Below are positions 1 through 5,177 of a DNA stretch of 5,177 nt, piece by piece (position 1 is the first letter of the stretch; every line of letters starts with the position of its first letter). Made by a program: the position numbers and the translations under genes. A model generated the notes under the pieces. It saw only the letters and a list, made by a program, of their open reading frames with translations. It did not search any database and was not told the origin of the DNA. This DNA is from Chloroflexota bacterium (GTDB lineage: Bacteria > Chloroflexota > Anaerolineae > Aggregatilineales > Phototrophicaceae), in assembly GCA_023392115.1 (NCBI GenBank), contig JAEVZT010000494.1, forward strand, positions 1 through 5,177, written 5' to 3'.

Positions 1-341
1 CGATCGCCCAGACCCCGCTGGCAGATGTCGTCAGCCTCGAACGGGCGGATGGGCAGACGGTTGTCGCGGCGTGGGCGCGCACCGATCAGCCAGCGCAGAT
101 TCAGATTGGCGCGACGGCGGCTCAAGCCTACCTGATCGACCAGTATGGTAGTATCATCAACATGCGCCCGTTCAACGGGCAGTACGCGATCTCGCTGCCC
201 GGCGCGCGCTGTAACGAAATTGACGGCTGTCCGGTCGGCGGTAACGTGCTGTTGCTGATACAGCCAACGGGCGAAACGACAATCGAGGCAGTCACACCAG
301 AAGGGCGGATGCCGCTGGTTTTTGATGAGAGGCGAGGATGA
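1..341 (+). CDS. C-terminal part of a probable secreted/cell-surface protein (glycoside-hydrolase-associated beta-sandwich-like domain), 5' truncated
   Basis: The window opens inside this gene. The reading frame starts at base 3 and gives 112 residues before TGA at 339-341. The fragment is rich in alternating polar and hydrophobic residues, as in beta strands: VVAAWART (about 20-27), AQAYLIDQYGSI (40-51), GQYAISLPGARC (59-70) and GGNVLLLIQP (79-88). The order 'W-x-R-T ... LIDQYG ... G-x-Y-x-I-x-LPGA ... GG-x-V-x-LL-x-Q' resembles, from memory, the small beta-sandwich domain at the end of cellulase-like or GH39-like proteins common in Chloroflexota. Two cysteines, C70 and C76, bracket a short loop and could form a disulfide, which fits an extracytoplasmic location. 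No catalytic domain or signal peptide is visible because the N-terminus lies outside the window, so the enzymatic activity is unknown. The stop codon overlaps the start of the DUF1385 gene, implying co-transcription and coupled translation. The reading frame is certain; the functional label is tentative. Confidence 0.7.
   Translation, partial: IAQTPLADVVSLERADGQTVVAAWARTDQPAQIQIGATAAQAYLIDQYGSIINMRPFNGQYAISLPGARCNEIDGCPVGGNVLLLIQPTGETTIEAVTPEGRMPLVFDERRG
327..332 (+). promoter_or_regulatory. Ribosome binding site of the DUF1385 gene, inside the end of the upstream gene
   Basis: GAGAGG lies 5 bases before the ATG at 338, a good Shine-Dalgarno match with suitable spacing. It sits within the last codons of the preceding gene, whose TGA (339-341) overlaps the ATG as ATGA. 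This supports the choice of 338 as start and suggests termination-reinitiation coupling. No separate promoter was seen just before the gene. Confidence 0.65.
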
Positions 342-1315
342 CAGGACAGAAGGCGACACCCAAGCAGTTTTCGTACGGTGGACAGGCGGTGATCGAAGGC
401 GTGATGATGCGCGGCGCGCACAAGTTCGCGGTTGCGGCGCGCGACCCGATGGGCAATATCGTCATTCACGAGCAGCCGCTGAACGCCGCCCTGTACCGGG
501 GACGAATCAGCAAGACGCCGTTCATACGCGGGCTGGTTGGGCTGTGGGACGCGCTCGGACTTGGCACGCGCGCGCTGATGTGGTCAGCGGACATCGCCAT
601 TAAGGATGAGGAAAACGCCGACGCCAGCTTTTCGGGTCCGCTCGCTTATGGGACGATGGCGATCTCGCTGCTGTTCGGTGTCGGGATTTTCTTCCTGCTG
701 CCGACGACCGCCGCGTCGGGCGTTGAACAGCTTCTCGGCTTGCAAGCGTACCCGTTCCTCGTCAATCTGATCGAGGGCGTGATTCAGCTCGCGCTGCTGA
801 TCGGCTACATCTGGTTGATCGGGCGGCTGCCGGACATCAAGCGGCTGTTTGGCTATCACGGCGCGGAACACAAGACGATCAACGCCTATGAAGCGGGCGC
901 GGAACTGACGCCCGAAGTCGTCGCCAAGTACCCGATCGAGCACCCGCGCTGCGGGACGGCGTTCTTGCTAACCGTGGCCTTCGTCGGCGTGCTCGTCTTC
1001 TCGCTGCTCGGTCGCCCGCCGTTCCTGCTGCTGATCCTGTCGCGGCTGCTGCTGCTCCCGGTGATCGCGGGAATCGCCTATGAAGTCATCCGCTTCACGG
1101 CGAAGAATATCACCAACCCGCTCGTACGCATCATCGTCGTGCCGAATCTCGCGCTCCAACACCTGACGACACGCGAACCCGACCTGACGATGATCGAAGT
1201 GGCGATCGCCGCCTTCAAGCGCGTGCTGGTGTCCGAAAGCGTGATCAGCGAAGATGAGGCGGTAGTCCCCGTCCCTGTGACGATGACCGAACAGCCGATC
1301 GCACCGGAAGCGTAG
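338..1315 (+). CDS. DUF1385 family (YqhQ-like) integral membrane protein
   Basis: This 325-residue protein matches the DUF1385/YqhQ family (COG3872). Diagnostic motifs in order are YGGQAVIEGVMMRG at 13-26, GLVGLWDALGLGTRALMWSA at 65-84, YHGAEHKTINAYEAG at 173-187, HPRCGTAFL at 202-210, and a conserved C-terminal block around 269-292 (LALQHLTTREPD followed by EVAIAA). Hydrophobic segments at about 100-122, 138-161, 206-224 and 227-248 suggest four membrane spans. The HGAEHK and HPRCGT motifs sit at membrane-span borders; the His, Glu and Cys residues there are the likely functional centre, and the family has been described only as a predicted metal-dependent enzyme. The biochemical role is unknown to me. 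The length is ordinary for the family, and the last 25 residues are a low-complexity Pro/Val/Glu tail. The gene overlaps the upstream secreted-protein gene by 4 bases and ends 6 bases from the oppositely oriented DinB-like gene. Family assignment is firm; function is open. Confidence 0.93.
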   Translation: MTGQKATPKQFSYGGQAVIEGVMMRGAHKFAVAARDPMGNIVIHEQPLNAALYRGRISKTPFIRGLVGLWDALGLGTRALMWSADIAIKDEENADASFSGPLAYGTMAISLLFGVGIFFLLPTTAASGVEQLLGLQAYPFLVNLIEGVIQLALLIGYIWLIGRLPDIKRLFGYHGAEHKTINAYEAGAELTPEVVAKYPIEHPRCGTAFLLTVAFVGVLVFSLLGRPPFLLLILSRLLLLPVIAGIAYEVIRFTAKNITNPLVRIIVVPNLALQHLTTREPDLTMIEVAIAAFKRVLVSESVISEDEAVVPVPVTMTEQPIAPEA

Positions 1316-1330
1316 CACCAACTACCACGC
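1310..1330. other. Small imperfect inverted repeat joining the two convergent stop codons
   Basis: GCGTAG (1310-1315), which contains the DUF1385 stop, can pair with CTA (1322-1324) and CGC (1328-1330), which flank a 3-base bulge; CTA is the stop of the DinB-like gene on the other strand. The loop is CACCAA, the entire 6-base intergenic spacer. No T-run follows on either strand, so this is not a canonical intrinsic terminator. It may be chance. No better terminator is visible between the convergent genes. Confidence 0.25.
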
Positions 1331-1798
1331 GCTCATCACCTGCCGCAGGATGGCAAATTCGCCGGTGTGGTAGGCGTTGTGATCGGCGACGACGAGCACT
1401 TCGCGCAGGATAGTATGCCCGCCGTAGCCGTGCGGGATCGGCGCATAGAGATCGGTTTGCGGATTATTGATGATCGACTCGATCTCGCTCTTATCCGCTT
1501 TGAAGCGGCGGATCGTCTCGTTCCAAGCCGTTTCATCGGCGGTGAAATCCTGCGCAGGCCAGTAATCCTTGGGCCATTCCATCTCTTTGTAGTTCGGGTT
1601 GCGTATGTAATCGAGGATGTCCCACTGGGTAATGCGCATATGCTCGAGCACGTGGTAGAGCGTATAGGGCACGTTCGGCGGGCGCTCGTTGATCCTGTCC
1701 ATCGGGAAATTGGCGATCGCTTGGTCGAACGTCATGTAGGCGCTGCCGCCGCGCAGCAGTGCAAGCAGGTGATCCCGAACGATCTGATCGGCGTTCAT
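1322..1798 (-). CDS. DinB/YfiT-like superfamily protein (putative metal-binding four-helix bundle)
   Basis: This 158-residue protein has the size and helical layout of the DinB_2 type of the DinB/YfiT superfamily. The first helix (about 1-30) is followed by PNVPYTLYHVLEHMRITQWD (41-60), which carries H49 and H53, and a late helix contains DHNAYHTGEFAILRQ (139-153) with H140 and H144. In this superfamily one His from the second helix and an H-x3-H pair from the late helix bind a divalent metal, so H53, H140 and H144 are the likely ligands. Characterised relatives include thiol-dependent transferases or hydrolases and the DNA-damage-inducible Bacillus DinB; they are unrelated to DNA polymerase IV, which is also called DinB. 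No signal peptide or membrane segment is present, so it is probably cytoplasmic. The ATG at 1796-1798 has GGAG 7 bases upstream. The gene begins 16 bases after the mutS stop on the same strand, suggesting one operon. The substrate is unknown. Confidence 0.85.
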   Translation of the reverse strand: MNADQIVRDHLLALLRGGSAYMTFDQAIANFPMDRINERPPNVPYTLYHVLEHMRITQWDILDYIRNPNYKEMEWPKDYWPAQDFTADETAWNETIRRFKADKSEIESIINNPQTDLYAPIPHGYGGHTILREVLVVADHNAYHTGEFAILRQVMSAW

Positions 1799-1805
1799 AC
1801 GCTTT

Positions 1806-1809
1806 CTCC
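1806..1809 (-). promoter_or_regulatory. Ribosome binding site of the DinB-like gene
   Basis: On the minus strand GGAG precedes the ATG at 1798 with a 7-base spacer. It lies in the 16-base gap after the mutS stop (1815-1817). There is no room for a separate promoter in that gap, which supports read-through transcription from mutS. Confidence 0.65.
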
Positions 1810-1814
1810 AATCG

Positions 1815-4427
1815 CTACTTGTCTTCAGCCATCCGCTTGAGTTCGTAAAGCTTCGTCAACGCCTCGATCGGACTGAGTTCGTCGACCTTGATCGCGCGCA
1901 GCGCCAGCAGCGCGTCGTGCGGCGCCTCATCGAACATCTTCAACTGCGCCGGGTTGTGCTTTTTGCGCTTGACGGTCGGCAGTTCGAAGTTGTTCCCCTG
2001 TTCTTCAAGCTGCTGCAAGAGATCACGGGCGCGGTCGACGACCGGCTTGGGCATTCCGGCAAGCTGCGCGACGTGAACGCCGTAGCTGCGATCCGCGCCG
2101 CCGGGCAGGACGCGGTGCAGAAAGACGACGTGATCCCCTTCTTCGGCGACGGCAACGTTGAAATTGCGCGCGCGCGGCAGGATGTTCGGCAGTTCGGTTA
2201 GCTCGTGGTAATGGGTGGCAAAGAGCGTCCGACAGTTCAGGCGCGGGTGATTGTGGATGTACTCGATGACCGCGCGGGCGATTGCCAAGCCGTCGTAAGT
2301 CGACGTGCCGCGCCCGACTTCGTCGAGGATCAGCAGGCTGCGGCGGGTGCTGCCCGCCAGCAGGCGCGCCGTCTCGACCATTTCGACCATGAACGTGCTG
2401 TAACCGGCGTGAATCTCGTCCTGCGCGCCGATGCGGGCGAAGATGCGGTCGACGACGCCGACGGTCGCCTCGTCCGCCGGGACGAACGAACCGATCTGCG
2501 CCATGAGCGTGATGATCGCCACCTGTCGGATGTAGGTCGACTTGCCCGACATATTCGGTCCGGTGATGATGTGGACGCGGGACATGCTATCAAAGCGCGT
2601 GTCGTTGGGAACATAGCGCACGCCGCCGTCGAGCATCTTTTCGACGACCGGATGCCGACCATCCTTGATGACCAGCAGATCGTCTTCGGTCAGGGCAGGG
2701 CGGCAGTAGCCCTCGCGGACGGCGACATCCGCCAGCGACAGGAAAACGTCGAGATGTGCCAGCGCGCGCGCCGTGTTCAAGAGGCGATCGGCGGATTGGC
2801 AGCATGTCCGGCACAATTCTTCGAAGAGGCGGTGCTCGACATCGATAATCTGCTCTTCGGCGTTGAGGACGAGCGTTTCGTACTCTTTGAGTTCTGGCGT
2901 GATGTAGCGCTCGGCATTGACGAGCGTCTGCTTACGGATGTAGTCGTCGGGGACTTTATTCGACTGCCCGCGCGACACTTCGATGTAGTAGCCGAAAACC
3001 CGGTTGAAACCGACTTTGAGCGTCGGAATGCCCGTGCGCTGTTTCTCTTTCGGCTCGAGGTTGGAGATCCACTCGCGCGCGTCGCGGGTAGCGTTGAGAA
3101 TGCCGTCAAGCTCGTCGGAATAACCGGGGCGGATGATGCCGATCGCTTCTTTGAGGACGGCGGGCGCGTCTTCGCTAATTGCCTGCTGAACGTGCTCGCT
3201 GATTTCCTCGCAAGCGTCAAGCCGGTCGGTGATCGCCGCCAGCGTCGGCATGTCGCCGATCAGGGCGCGGATCGTCGGGACGGCTTCAAGGCTCTGGCGC
3301 AGCGCCAGCAGGTCGCGCGGGCCCGCCTTGCCGATCAAGAGGCGGTTGGTCAGGCGTTCGAGGTCGGAGACGGCGCGCAGGCGATCGCGGAGGTCTGTCC
3401 GCAGCGCTTCGTCGCTTGTTAGTGCTTCGACGGCGTCCAGCCGCGCGTTGAGGCGTTTTAGATCGAGCAGCGGTTGGCTGATCCACGTCCGCAAAAGGCG
3501 CGCGCCCATCGCCGTGACGGTGCGGTCGAGGACGCCGAGCAGGCTGCCTCTCGATTGGCGTGAGCGGATGGTTTCCGTCAGTTCGAGGTTGCGCCGCGTG
3601 AACTGGTCGAGAACCATGAAACTGGCGGTCGTGTACGGACGAATCGTCGTGATCTGCGCTAGATTGCCGCGCTGCGTGTCGCTGATGTAGTGCAGCGCCG
3701 CGCCCGCCGCAGAAACAGCGTAGGGTAGGTCGCTCAAGCCGAATCCGTCGAGGGTGCGCGTGCCGAAATGGGTGGTCAACATGCTTTCGGCGTGACTGCT
3801 CTCGAAACGCCAGTCGGCAATCGGCGTGACGTGAACGCCGCCGGGCAGGGTGACGCCGCGTTCTGCCCACGACGCGGGCATAATGACCTCGCGCGGGGCG
3901 ACGCGCGCCAGTTCTTCGAGGACGAGGACGGCGGCGTTGTCGTCCTCAAGCTGCGTGGTGGCGAATTCGCCCGTCGAAATGTCGGCGTAGGCGATCCCCG
4001 CTTTGACCCACTGTCCGGCTTGCGGGTCGCCGACCGGGAAGATCGCCATCAGGTAATTCGCCCGTCCTTCGGACAGGAGTTCCGGCTCGACGATTGTGCC
4101 GGGGGTGACGACGCGCGTCACTTCGCGCTCGACCAGCCCGCGCCCGTTTGGCTCGGTGACCTGCTCGCAGACGGCGACGTGATAGCCTTTCTCGATCAGG
4201 CGGGCGATGTAGGTATCGACCGCGTGATAGGGCACGCCCGCCATCGGCACGCGCTGATCCTTGCTGATCGGACGGCTCGTCAGCACGAGGTCAAGTTCGC
4301 GAGCGGCGGTTTCGGCGTCACCGTCGAATGTCTCGTAGAAATCTCCCAGCCGAAAGAAGAGGATGCAGTCGGGGTGCTGGCTCTTGATCTCTAGATACTG
4401 CTGGCGTAGTGGGTGAACGGGAGTCAT
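1815..4427 (-). CDS. mutS: DNA mismatch repair protein MutS
   Basis: MutS binds base mismatches and small loops as a dimer and uses ATP to license downstream repair. Counting from the ATG at 4427 the protein has 870 residues, close to the 853 of E. coli MutS. It begins MTPVHPLRQQYLEIK, the usual MutS opening. The mismatch-recognition Phe-x-Glu is F30-Y31-E32 in RLGDFYETF. Connector and lever/clamp domains occupy roughly 125-560, with the conserved KVGFNRVFGYYIEVS at 471-485. The ATPase domain has Walker A GPNMSGKST (623-631), the STFMVEM signature (677-683), Walker B LLILDE (698-703) and FATHYHEL (736-743). QLKMF (828-832) fits the sliding-clamp binding pentapeptide, and a C-terminal helical segment (851-866) matches the oligomerisation region. 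All key residues are intact. An in-frame GTG at 4469 would add 14 residues but has no family support or ribosome binding site; the ATG also lacks a clear one. It is followed after 16 bases by the DinB-like gene. No mutL is present in the window. Confidence 0.98.
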   Translation of the reverse strand: MTPVHPLRQQYLEIKSQHPDCILFFRLGDFYETFDGDAETAARELDLVLTSRPISKDQRVPMAGVPYHAVDTYIARLIEKGYHVAVCEQVTEPNGRGLVEREVTRVVTPGTIVEPELLSEGRANYLMAIFPVGDPQAGQWVKAGIAYADISTGEFATTQLEDDNAAVLVLEELARVAPREVIMPASWAERGVTLPGGVHVTPIADWRFESSHAESMLTTHFGTRTLDGFGLSDLPYAVSAAGAALHYISDTQRGNLAQITTIRPYTTASFMVLDQFTRRNLELTETIRSRQSRGSLLGVLDRTVTAMGARLLRTWISQPLLDLKRLNARLDAVEALTSDEALRTDLRDRLRAVSDLERLTNRLLIGKAGPRDLLALRQSLEAVPTIRALIGDMPTLAAITDRLDACEEISEHVQQAISEDAPAVLKEAIGIIRPGYSDELDGILNATRDAREWISNLEPKEKQRTGIPTLKVGFNRVFGYYIEVSRGQSNKVPDDYIRKQTLVNAERYITPELKEYETLVLNAEEQIIDVEHRLFEELCRTCCQSADRLLNTARALAHLDVFLSLADVAVREGYCRPALTEDDLLVIKDGRHPVVEKMLDGGVRYVPNDTRFDSMSRVHIITGPNMSGKSTYIRQVAIITLMAQIGSFVPADEATVGVVDRIFARIGAQDEIHAGYSTFMVEMVETARLLAGSTRRSLLILDEVGRGTSTYDGLAIARAVIEYIHNHPRLNCRTLFATHYHELTELPNILPRARNFNVAVAEEGDHVVFLHRVLPGGADRSYGVHVAQLAGMPKPVVDRARDLLQQLEEQGNNFELPTVKRKKHNPAQLKMFDEAPHDALLALRAIKVDELSPIEALTKLYELKRMAEDK

Positions 4428-4488
4428 TTTGTTTGCTGTACTCGCGTTAACAAGGCACAATTCAAGCACTTTATGTAATTGAACATCT

Positions 4489-4518
4489 ATTCTAACAGGA
4501 GCAGGCAGTTTCTTTCAA
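4489..4518 (-). promoter_or_regulatory. Candidate sigma70-type promoter for mutS (and the DinB-like gene)
   Basis: On the minus strand TTGAAA (4518-4513) and TAGAAT (4494-4489) are separated by 18 bases. Each hexamer matches five of six consensus positions. Transcription would begin near 4482, leaving a leader of about 55 bases before the ATG at 4427 and only about 13 before the alternative GTG at 4469. This is a pattern match only. Confidence 0.45.
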
Positions 4519-4522
4519 CTGC
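4505..4522. repeat. Perfect 6-bp inverted repeat in the divergent promoter region
   Basis: GCAGTT (4505-4510) and AACTGC (4517-4522) are exact reverse complements around a 6-base spacer. The right half overlaps the candidate -35 element of mutS, and the element lies 19 bases before the ROK start codon. It could be an operator half-site pair or a small leader hairpin of the ROK transcript. A 6-bp stem can also arise by chance. Confidence 0.35.
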
Positions 4523-4541
4523 ACCGGGAAAGCGAGAAGAA

Positions 4542-5177
4542 ATGAGCGAGGCAATTATCGGAGTTGACCTTGGCGGGACACGTCTGCGCGCGGCTTGTCT
4601 TGACCGGGATATGAATATCATCACCCGCCGCGAAGTGCTGACGCAAGCCGAACAGGGACCCGAAGCCACGATTGAACGCATGAAGGCGCTGATTCGCGAG
4701 GTGCTGCCGCCGGAAACGGATACGGTGTCCGGCATCGGCATTTCCGCGCCCGGTCCGTCAAACCCGAATACCGGCGTGATCGTCGCGCCGCCAAACCTGC
4801 CCGGCTGGCATAATGTGCCGCTGGTGAAGATTTTACAGAAGGAATTCGGCTTTTCGACGTACCTCGGCAACGACGCGAATGTCGCAGCACTGGCGGAAGT
4901 GGCGCGCGGCGCGGCGCGCGACCACCGCCACGCGATCTTCATCACGATCAGCACTGGAATTGGCGGCGGCGTTGTCTCTGACGGACGCTTGCTGCTCGGG
5001 AAGGACGGGCTGGCAGCGGAAGCCGGGCACATGATGATGGTCGTCGACGGGCGCGTGTCGTCGCTCGAACGAGAGGCAGCCGGTCCTGCGCTGGCACGTC
5101 AGGCGCGCGAACGGGTCACGGCGGGCGAAGCGTCGATCATCTCCGAACTTGTCGAGAACGATCTGTCGCGCGTGAGC
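4542..5177 (+). CDS. ROK family sugar kinase (glucokinase-like), 3' truncated
   Basis: The first 212 residues are present and the frame is open to the end of the window; ROK kinases are usually about 300-320 residues long, so roughly one third is missing. ROK enzymes phosphorylate glucose or related hexoses or amino sugars in the cytoplasm using ATP. Visible motifs are GVDLGGTRLRAA (7-18; phosphate-binding DxGGT), GIGISAPGP (64-72), PPNLPGW (83-89), GNDANVAALAE (109-119) with D111 as the probable catalytic base, TISTGIGGGVV (135-145), and AAEAGHMMM (158-166) with sugar-contacting E160 and H163. The usual C-x-C-G-x-x-G-C zinc motif that follows is absent: the sequence goes from VVDGRV straight to SSLEREAAGPALAR, with no cysteine. 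No DNA-binding helix-turn-helix precedes the kinase domain, so it is an enzyme rather than an NagC/XylR-type repressor. Sugar specificity cannot be read from this fragment. It is transcribed divergently from mutS. Confidence 0.9.
   Translation, partial: MSEAIIGVDLGGTRLRAACLDRDMNIITRREVLTQAEQGPEATIERMKALIREVLPPETDTVSGIGISAPGPSNPNTGVIVAPPNLPGWHNVPLVKILQKEFGFSTYLGNDANVAALAEVARGAARDHRHAIFITISTGIGGGVVSDGRLLLGKDGLAAEAGHMMMVVDGRVSSLEREAAGPALARQARERVTAGEASIISELVENDLSRVS

Larger units (their letters stand above)
4428..4541. promoter_or_regulatory. Divergent intergenic region between mutS and the ROK kinase gene
   Basis: These 114 bases are visibly richer in A and T than the flanking genes and separate two genes that point away from each other, so they should carry promoters for both. 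A plausible promoter is visible for the mutS side (separate entry). For the ROK side I see no convincing -35/-10 pair: TTAACA (4447-4452) and TGTAAT (4474-4479) are each good hexamers but are 21 bases apart. The ROK start at 4542 has only a purine-rich stretch (4526-4541) before it, with no ideally spaced Shine-Dalgarno sequence. Confidence 0.7.

Noticed and set aside
1322..1798. Reading the DinB-like gene as DNA polymerase IV
   Set aside because: At 158 residues with an H-x3-H metal motif and no polymerase motifs, it belongs to the unrelated DinB/YfiT superfamily that shares only the name.
1367..1840. Plus-strand open frame of 157 codons opposite the DinB-like gene
   Set aside because: It is a shadow of the real minus-strand gene, it runs across the mutS end, and it has no family-like motif.
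2205..3422. Long open frame of 405 codons on the plus strand, antisense to mutS
   Set aside because: It lies wholly inside mutS, its translation is dominated by Asp, Arg, Ala and Val as expected for the antisense of a GC-rich gene, and it shows no recognisable motif. The mutS frame is fully explained by its domains.
2070..3840. 13-base direct repeat GACGTGAACGCCG at 2070-2082 and 3828-3840
   Set aside because: Both copies encode a Gly-Val-His-Val stretch within mutS. Similar codons for the same short peptide explain the match; there is no sign of a duplication around it.
4467..4469. GTG at 4469 as the mutS start, giving 884 residues
   Set aside because: The 14 extra residues do not resemble any MutS N-terminus, there is no ribosome binding site before the GTG, and the predicted transcript start would leave only about 13 bases of leader. 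The ATG at 4427 gives the canonical MTPVHPLRQQY opening.
4447..4479. Plus-strand promoter TTAACA...TGTAAT for the ROK gene
   Set aside because: Both hexamers match five of six consensus positions, but the 21-base spacing is outside the usual 16-18 range.
5014..5100. Frameshift as the cause of the missing cysteine motif in the ROK kinase
   Set aside because: I read the other two frames here: neither gives C-x-C-G-x-x-G-C, and the annotated frame continues with conserved ROK residues on both sides.

Overview
The window looks like a piece of a moderately GC-rich bacterial chromosome. The best guess is a member of the Chloroflexota (Anaerolineae-like). This rests on three protein-level impressions: the C-terminal domain style of the first, partial gene, the DUF1385 protein, and a ROK kinase of the form without the cysteine motif. 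No rRNA or other marker confirms it. Gene density is very high. The only intergenic stretch longer than 20 bases is the 114-base divergent region near the right end.

Layout from left to right. (1) Bases 1-341 (+) hold the last 112 codons of a probably secreted protein with a beta-sandwich-like C-terminal domain. (2) Bases 338-1315 (+) encode a complete DUF1385/YqhQ-family membrane protein whose ATG overlaps the previous stop (ATGA), so the two are probably translationally coupled. (3) Bases 1322-1798 (-) encode a DinB/YfiT-like four-helix protein that ends 6 bases from the DUF1385 stop in a tail-to-tail arrangement. (4) Bases 1815-4427 (-) encode a full-length MutS mismatch-repair ATPase, located 16 bases upstream of the DinB-like gene on the same strand, so the two probably form a mutS-dinB operon. 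(5) Bases 4428-4541 form an AT-richer divergent promoter region. It contains a good sigma70-type promoter candidate for mutS, a weak LexA-like half-match over its -10 element, and a 6-bp perfect hairpin over its -35 element. (6) Bases 4542-5177 (+) hold the first 212 codons of a ROK-family sugar kinase that runs off the window.

How the genes may work together: mutS and the DinB-like gene are the one convincing functional pair by position. MutS recognises mismatches. The DinB-like protein belongs to a metal-binding superfamily with thiol-transferase-type and DNA-damage-inducible members, and its role here is unknown. The secreted-protein/DUF1385 pair is coupled in translation, but the logic of the pairing is unclear. 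The ROK kinase belongs to sugar metabolism and appears to share only the intergenic region with mutS.

I found no mobile element, CRISPR array, tRNA, rRNA or evident novel multi-gene system. The points worth a second look are the ROK kinase without its zinc-binding cysteines, the mutS-dinB coupling and its promoter architecture, and the uncharacterised DUF1385 protein.
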